Source: a virus. Taken from it: a stretch of DNA of 49,593 bases. The notes under the pieces were generated by a model. It saw only the letters and a list, made by a program, of their open reading frames with translations, ran no database searches and was not told where the DNA came from. Location: positions 1 to 49,593 of the IMG/VR virus record IMGVR_UViG_3300032174_000010; one strand, 5' to 3'. Positions within the stretch are counted from its first letter, which is position 1. Every line of letters starts with the position of its first letter. Both the position numbers and the translations under genes were made by a program. Positions 45,724 through 49,593 of this stretch are shown here, piece after piece.

Positions 45724-46460
45724 TATCCACCCCACCCGAAAATGTTCAAAGAGTTGCTGTCCCGCCCAACCCCCATCGGTTCACTCGGAAACACGCTATC
45801 CGTGAAACCGAAGTCCTCCGATGCCTTCATCCTCCCCAATGCCCCTTTGTAGGTGCCTAGCTGCCCCGTATAGCCCGTTACTCGGTTGTAGGCATCCGTA
45901 GTAGCCGAACCTGCTCTAGTGTCATCTCCGAGCTTGTAAACCCAGTACAAAAGCCCTTCTAGGGCAACAATGGAAAAGCGGTCATCAAACCAGATGATTT
46001 GGTTTAGGGAAGTGACTTTGATGGGGTCGATTTGGTAATCAACGCGCAGTTCTAACTTCATGCCTGTTGGGACATTAACAGCCGCATTGAGACGAAACAA
46101 TCCGACTGCCTGTTGAAGGGAAACCTGCGAGATTCCCATGTAACTTCTGGGCAGGAGGTCAACCGACAAATCCCGCACAATGGTTAGGTCGCGGGAATCC
46201 ATTGGCGTTACGTCTGTTCGGCAGATTGCAGCCTTCAAGGGCCGCATGATGTTCGGGGCTACGCAGGGATAATCTTGCGTGGAATCTAGGAGTGGGATGG
46301 TTCCGTTGGCCGTGTTGGTGATGGTCTGCTTCCACGGATACTCTTGGTACATGTCCTGAGAAACGAAGTCGCATATCTGGGCATTCACCTTGGCAAGAGG
46401 GATACCCTTGCCATAGGTTGAGCCAACGTTTATCAAGTCAGACCACGAATAACTATACAT
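45723..46460 (-). CDS. Head-tail adaptor-like protein (245 aa)
   Basis: MYSYSWSDLINVGSTYGKGI is followed by QDMYQEYPWKQTITNTANGT and a helical end with EGLLYWVYKLGDD. This resembles P22 gp4/T7 gp11-type adaptor proteins that ring the portal. The position upstream of the nozzle and fibre supports it. Confidence 0.6.
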   Translation of the reverse strand: MYSYSWSDLINVGSTYGKGIPLAKVNAQICDFVSQDMYQEYPWKQTITNTANGTIPLLDSTQDYPCVAPNIMRPLKAAICRTDVTPMDSRDLTIVRDLSVDLLPRSYMGISQVSLQQAVGLFRLNAAVNVPTGMKLELRVDYQIDPIKVTSLNQIIWFDDRFSIVALEGLLYWVYKLGDDTRAGSATTDAYNRVTGYTGQLGTYKGALGRMKASEDFGFTDSVFPSEPMGVGRDSNSLNIFGWGG

Positions 46461-46461
46461 C

Positions 46462-46968
46462 TCACGCTGCCTGCAACTCCTCTATCGGATGGTACTTAGC
46501 CCACTCGAACAGCTTGTCGATGTCCTGCTGGCCGTACTGGTCTAGGTTTATGCCATTTTGAAGTTGGTCGGTTGTTGCCATAATCTTACCGGAAGGCAGA
46601 TTGAATAGCGCATTCCACGGCGTCCCGCACTGCGTACAGGTGGGGCAGAACCAAGGCTTCTCTCCGTCCGGGGTATGAATCTGGGCACGCCATTGATGCG
46701 TAAAGGCTTTGGTTCCGGGATGGGTCGTACCGTGAGGACAATATTTGGCCCGGTTCGCCTTGGCCTTCTCTTCGGCCATTGCCAACTTTGCGGCGTTTGC
46801 AATCCGCTCTCGGGTCTTGGCCTGTTCCTTGTCGAACTTCTCTTGCTCCTCTGGTGAACGTTTCTTGAGTTCCTGAATCGCCAGTAGAAGGTTCTCTTGG
46901 TTTCGCTGGGCCTGACGATCCATCAGTTCCAGCATCTGTTCCATCGTAAACGTAGGCTGTGTACTCAC
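46462..46968 (-). CDS. Hypothetical protein with coiled coil and zinc ribbon (168 aa)
   Basis: A GTG at 46968 has AAGGAG six bases upstream. A long charged coiled coil (LAIQELKKRSPEEQEKFDKE) is followed by CPHG-x-H...CPTCTQC, a zinc-ribbon-like set of residues, and by KIMATTDQLQNGINLDQYGQ. No family recognised; structural role likely. Confidence 0.55.
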   Translation of the reverse strand: MSTQPTFTMEQMLELMDRQAQRNQENLLLAIQELKKRSPEEQEKFDKEQAKTRERIANAAKLAMAEEKAKANRAKYCPHGTTHPGTKAFTHQWRAQIHTPDGEKPWFCPTCTQCGTPWNALFNLPSGKIMATTDQLQNGINLDQYGQQDIDKLFEWAKYHPIEELQAA

Positions 46969-46979
46969 AGGTATCTCCT

Positions 46980-47210
46980 TCAATTTTGGCGGTCGGCCAC
47001 GACGGGGGCGCTCAGGCTCTCCATGACTGTCTTGAGCATCGCTCCCAGAAGTTGCGGGTCGTTCGTCTCCGAGCATAAAACCTCCACTCCTGAACCCATC
47101 GGTCTTGATGTGTCGCCCTTCTGGTCGAGCATGACAATCAGCACCATATAGCCTTCGCGCTTGAGTTCATCCACGGCGGTATCGAGTGCGTGTTTGGTGC
47201 TTTTCATCAT
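46980..47210 (-). CDS. Hypothetical protein (76 aa)
   Basis: The product MMKSTKHALDTAVDELKREG continues with YMVLIVMLDQKGDTSRPMGS, a compact alpha-beta fold. Its start overlaps the stop of the 186-residue gene by four bases. Function unknown. Confidence 0.55.
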   Translation of the reverse strand: MMKSTKHALDTAVDELKREGYMVLIVMLDQKGDTSRPMGSGVEVLCSETNDPQLLGAMLKTVMESLSAPVVADRQN

Positions 47211-47767
47211 GTTGTAAATCTCGCCCAGTTCTCCGAAGCCCTTGACGGTGGCCCAAACATAGCATAAGCCCCGCTCTCTGTGATAATGTTTTTGCGGATC
47301 AGGCGCATTAACAGCCTTCGCCAGCCGGAGATTATGCCCTTGGCTGTGCCGTCCTCGTTCTTGATTCGCAAAGAGAATTCAGGGCTGAGGTCAGTTTGCA
47401 TCCCGCACAGGAACTCTTTTACCTGCCCACCTTTGAAATCATTCTTCAGAAGGTAAATGCCCATCTGATCAGGGGCAGCGTGGGACACTTCAAACCAGAG
47501 ATTAGAATTGAGTTTCTTTAGTCGCTTGATGATCTGGTGACCGTACAGTGGAATGCCCACCACTTGCTCCCAGTCGGTTGTTTCGATTGTGCCATCATCG
47601 GCTAGCGCCGCTGCTTCTTTCTCTGCCGCATCCCGCTGTAGAGCTTTCTGGTAGAGATAGCGAAGTTGGGTTTCGGTGATGGCCCGGCGTTTTTCAGGTG
47701 ACAAGGAGGGAAGGCCAGCAGTGACCTTCCCCCTGTCGTTTGCGTAGTGTTCGAGTTGTGGTGCCAC
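47207..47767 (-). CDS. Hypothetical basic protein (186 aa)
   Basis: A GTG start is eight bases after a TATAAA -10 box, so the message may be leaderless. The protein has a helical start (SPEKRRAITETQLRYLYQKA), a HQIIKRLKKLNSNLWFEVSH segment and a C-terminal GWRRLLMRLIRKNIITESGA. It could be a virion assembly or nucleic-acid-binding protein. Not recognised. Confidence 0.6.
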   Translation of the reverse strand: MAPQLEHYANDRGKVTAGLPSLSPEKRRAITETQLRYLYQKALQRDAAEKEAAALADDGTIETTDWEQVVGIPLYGHQIIKRLKKLNSNLWFEVSHAAPDQMGIYLLKNDFKGGQVKEFLCGMQTDLSPEFSLRIKNEDGTAKGIISGWRRLLMRLIRKNIITESGAYAMFGPPSRASENWARFTT

Positions 47768-47775
47768 GTTAGGCC

Positions 47776-47784
47776 TTTATACCA
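47776..47784 (-). promoter_or_regulatory. Extended -10 promoter element
   Basis: TGGTATAAA on the minus strand (47784-47776) is an extended -10 box with no good -35. It is eight bases from GTG 47767, which would be transcribed leaderless. Confidence 0.5.
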
Positions 47785-47787
47785 CAA

Positions 47788-48249
47788 CTATTCGCTGCCA
47801 GTGCCACCCGCACGCGGCCAGCATCCCACATAGAGCGTGAAAGCATCCGGCCCGGTGGCAATCGTGTACTTGACCTTCATATTCAGCGGATCGACCACGG
47901 CTTGAAGGTTCAGCGCTCCGCCCGTGTCCGCGATGAGAGTAGCCGTTCCGGTCGCTGCCGTCACATCATAGCTAGACCCACCAACACCACTACCGCAATT
48001 CAGCACAAAACAGCCAGTCGTGGTGGCGATCTGGGCAAAGCGCCACGGGATATTGACGAATGTGGTTCCCCCATCCACCGAGGTCTGGAACACGACATCG
48101 CAGGTTCCCGCCGTGGCAGTGGTCACATTCATAAAGAACGTGTAATTGTCTGCCATTGGGATGGTAAAGATAGGCGAAGTAGCCGTGGTTGAGGTTGAGG
48201 CTACAGTAAGAAGTTTAGTGAAAAACGGCTTGTTTAGGCTTGGGGGCAT
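47788..48249 (-). CDS. Beta-rich virion protein (153 aa)
   Basis: The product has strand-rich sequence (PMADNYTFFMNVTTATAGTC, then VVFQTSVDGGTTFVNIPWRF) that fits a jelly-roll or galactose-binding-like fold. It resembles the protein at 11999-12442 in style. Probably head decoration or an appendage subunit. Confidence 0.6.
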   Translation of the reverse strand: MPPSLNKPFFTKLLTVASTSTTATSPIFTIPMADNYTFFMNVTTATAGTCDVVFQTSVDGGTTFVNIPWRFAQIATTTGCFVLNCGSGVGGSSYDVTAATGTATLIADTGGALNLQAVVDPLNMKVKYTIATGPDAFTLYVGCWPRAGGTGSE

Positions 48250-48250
48250 G

Positions 48251-48817
48251 TTACATGACCTCCAGAATGAACTCAGACAGTGTTACCACATTGGAGGCGT
48301 TTGTCGAACCAAAGTGCGCTCCCACAATGAACCCCGGCCCCGGAACCGACAGGTCAATGGTCGTCAACTGCGTAGTTACCGCAGGTGCCGCCAAAGTTGG
48401 CGTTGGGCTGCTTAGGGTGTCGAAATACCCATTCAACTGCTGGGACTTAAAATCCCACAAGAACGTCGCCTCAATCATCCAATTGCCCGATGCCGTGGCA
48501 ATCGCACCTGAAGTCAAGGTCGCTCCAGTTGTAGATACACCCGTACCGTTAAAAGTGATCGAAGTCCTTGCCGTGGGTGAATAGTACAGAGTCACAATCA
48601 GGGTTGAGGACGTGCCCGTGGTAACTTTCCCAGTGGCTCGTACATAGAAGGCTTTACCATCCAGTCCTGACTGCCCGGAAACCATCCCTTCCTGATAGGC
48701 TGAAACGAAGGCCGACAGAGAGGAACTGTCCGTTTGCAGGAAAATAGAATCATTGGTGATGGGGTTGGTGAGCGCAGCCGCTTTCTTGGCTACATATACT
48801 GATCTGCCTGACGCCAT
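48251..48817 (-). CDS. Beta-rich virion protein (188 aa)
   Basis: MASGRSVYVAKKAAALTNPI leads into Thr/Ser-rich strands and ends NVVTLSEFILEVM. AAGGAG precedes the ATG. It lies two genes downstream of the capsid gene and could be a capsid-stabilising protein. No family recognised. Confidence 0.6.
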   Translation of the reverse strand: MASGRSVYVAKKAAALTNPITNDSIFLQTDSSSLSAFVSAYQEGMVSGQSGLDGKAFYVRATGKVTTGTSSTLIVTLYYSPTARTSITFNGTGVSTTGATLTSGAIATASGNWMIEATFLWDFKSQQLNGYFDTLSSPTPTLAAPAVTTQLTTIDLSVPGPGFIVGAHFGSTNASNVVTLSEFILEVM

Positions 48818-48831
48818 GCGGTTCTCCTTCG

Positions 48832-48877
48832 CCCTTTCGGGACTTGGCAGCCGAAGCTGGGTTCCTTCGGGGAACCA
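48832..48877 (-). promoter_or_regulatory. Three tandem RNA hairpins between capsid-operon genes
   Basis: On the minus-strand transcript: GGTTCC-CCGAA-GGAACC (48877-48861), CAGC-TTCG-GCTG (48859-48848) and CCC-GAAA-GGG (48841-48832). The last two have very stable UUCG and GNRA loops. No T run follows, so it is not a classic terminator. It may protect or partly attenuate the RNA downstream of the capsid gene. Confidence 0.6.
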
Positions 48878-48883
48878 ACCGTA

Positions 48884-49063
48884 TTAGTAAAACTTCTGCT
48901 GCGGTAGTGATGTCGTAAATAACATGTACCGCCTTACCCAGTCCGGGTCTTTCAAATCCCTTGGCCCCGGATCGGGATACACTGGGCCGGGAGGAGAAAC
49001 AGCAGTGTCGGATTCTCCGAACCCTGATGTTTCCCCGTTTCCGTTATTTTTCTTTCTCGCCAT
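48884..49063 (-). CDS. Small Pro-rich protein after the capsid gene (59 aa)
   Basis: MARKKNNGNGETSGFGESDT is followed by SPPGPVYPDPGPRDLKDPDW, and the end is MLFTTSLPQQKFY. It lies 16 bases from the capsid stop. Disordered; a capsid accessory peptide by position. Confidence 0.55.
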   Translation of the reverse strand: MARKKNNGNGETSGFGESDTAVSPPGPVYPDPGPRDLKDPDWVRRYMLFTTSLPQQKFY

Positions 49064-49079
49064 ATATCACATTACAGAT

Positions 49080-49593
49080 TTAAACAAGTGACGCATCTGC
49101 TGTGATAATTTTGAATCTTAAATTCGTGGTGTCGAGCGTTTTCGCCGCGAACACAAACCGATAACTGACATAGCTGGCAATCTCGCCAACCGGATCAGCA
49201 GGGGATGGCCCGCCCTTGACCATATTCAAAGTGAATCTCTGCTTCCGGGGATCAACCACCTGATCTGGGCCTTTGCCAGTCAGGTTGATGATTCCGATTC
49301 CACCCGAACCCATGATGTAGGTCGAGTACAGAACGTTCGGAGCGGTTCCTGAAGTGCCGACATTGGTCGATGTCAGCAGGCGGCACATGCCAATTTCCCC
49401 GACCTCCCCCTGAAGCACCTGACGGCCTGCCATGTATTTCAAGGCGTCAATGAAGCCTCCGGCAGTGTTGTCGGAAATCAGGTCATAGACGACGTAGGGG
49501 TGAATGACAGAGAAGAAGTAGTTGTCGAACCTTGGGCGTACATTAATGCCCAAAAGCAACGCGACATTGGACTTAAAGTCTGCCGCCGAGAGA
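49080..49593 (-). CDS. Major capsid protein, N4-gp56 family (C-terminal part)
   Basis: This is the 3' part of the capsid gene that begins at 684 (or 549) and crosses the circle junction. The segment HPYVVYDLISDNTAGGFIDA, followed by GEVGEIGMCRLLTSTNV, is the C-terminal signature of the N4-gp56 capsid family (Y-D-L region, then E-I-G-x-x-R-x-x-x-T-x-N). The end (RFKIITADASLV) is intact. Bases 49467-49593 duplicate 1-127. Confidence 0.9.
   Translation of the reverse strand, partial: LSAADFKSNVALLLGINVRPRFDNYFFSVIHPYVVYDLISDNTAGGFIDALKYMAGRQVLQGEVGEIGMCRLLTSTNVGTSGTAPNVLYSTYIMGSGGIGIINLTGKGPDQVVDPRKQRFTLNMVKGGPSPADPVGEIASYVSYRFVFAAKTLDTTNLRFKIITADASLV
49467..49593. repeat. Terminal direct repeat, right copy
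   Basis: These 127 bases are identical to 1-127; see the left copy. The true genome length is therefore about 49,466 bases. Confidence 0.95.

Overview
The window is a complete tailed-phage genome, cut open inside the major capsid gene. Bases 1-127 recur exactly at 49467-49593, so the molecule is circular (or circularly permuted) with about 49,466 unique bases. The capsid gene runs off the left edge and re-enters at the right edge. Large terminase, portal, scaffold, an N4-gp56-type capsid protein and a short-tail set (adaptor, beta-propeller nozzle, fibres) suggest a podovirus-like member of the Caudoviricetes. No integrase, DNA polymerase, primase, tRNA or CRISPR was seen. The host is probably a diderm bacterium, because Sec and lipoprotein signals and FN3/InlB-type secreted repeats are present. 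An Acidobacteriota-like soil host is only a guess.

Layout: (1) 30.2 kb through the circle junction down to 14.3 kb is mostly one long minus-strand late region. It holds the lysis/membrane cassette (29.6-31.4 kb), secreted-type fibres and a 1503-residue putative glycan-active protein (31.4-37.9 kb), a KTSC protein and internal virion proteins (37.9-41.7 kb), and a Hint-domain protein, nozzle, fibre and adaptor (41.7-46.5 kb). Minor proteins follow (46.5-49.1 kb), then the capsid gene (49.1 kb to 0.7 kb), FN3 protein, ferritin-like protein, scaffold, portal and TerL (0.8-10.1 kb), more fibres (10.1-12.4 kb) and many tiny translationally coupled genes (12.4-14.3 kb). (2) 14.6-19.2 kb is a plus-strand run of small genes headed by a terminase-small-subunit candidate and ended by a free-standing HNH gene. 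(3) 19.2-25.8 kb is a minus-strand early-type operon with a ribbon-helix-helix regulator, an ERF annealing protein, a YqaJ-type exonuclease, a Fis-like HTH protein, HNH nucleases and a lipoprotein. (4) 25.9-29.6 kb is a plus-strand accessory arm of unknown genes that ends in transposon fossils and a DUF5678/retropepsin-like pair.

The most informative discovery is a 2,748-bp passenger-carrying IS1-family-like transposon at 1466-4213. It has perfect 16-bp inverted ends and an 8-bp target duplication, and it sits inside a plus-strand HNH endonuclease gene. Removing the element plus one duplication restores a 153-codon reading frame exactly. It carries the transposase, a Phd-like small protein cotranscribed with it, a 74-residue gene and a 377-residue membrane/coiled-coil protein. 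A second, older site at 28.3-28.7 kb holds decayed TnpB and IS1-type transposase pieces next to other passenger-type genes and a truncated endolysin-like gene.

Other unusual points are several promoters whose -10 box lies 6-8 bases from a start codon (predicted leaderless mRNAs), a C-terminal intein-like Hint domain in a virion protein, a bacterioferritin-like protein with altered metal ligands inside the head operon, and Sec signal peptides on fibre-like proteins.
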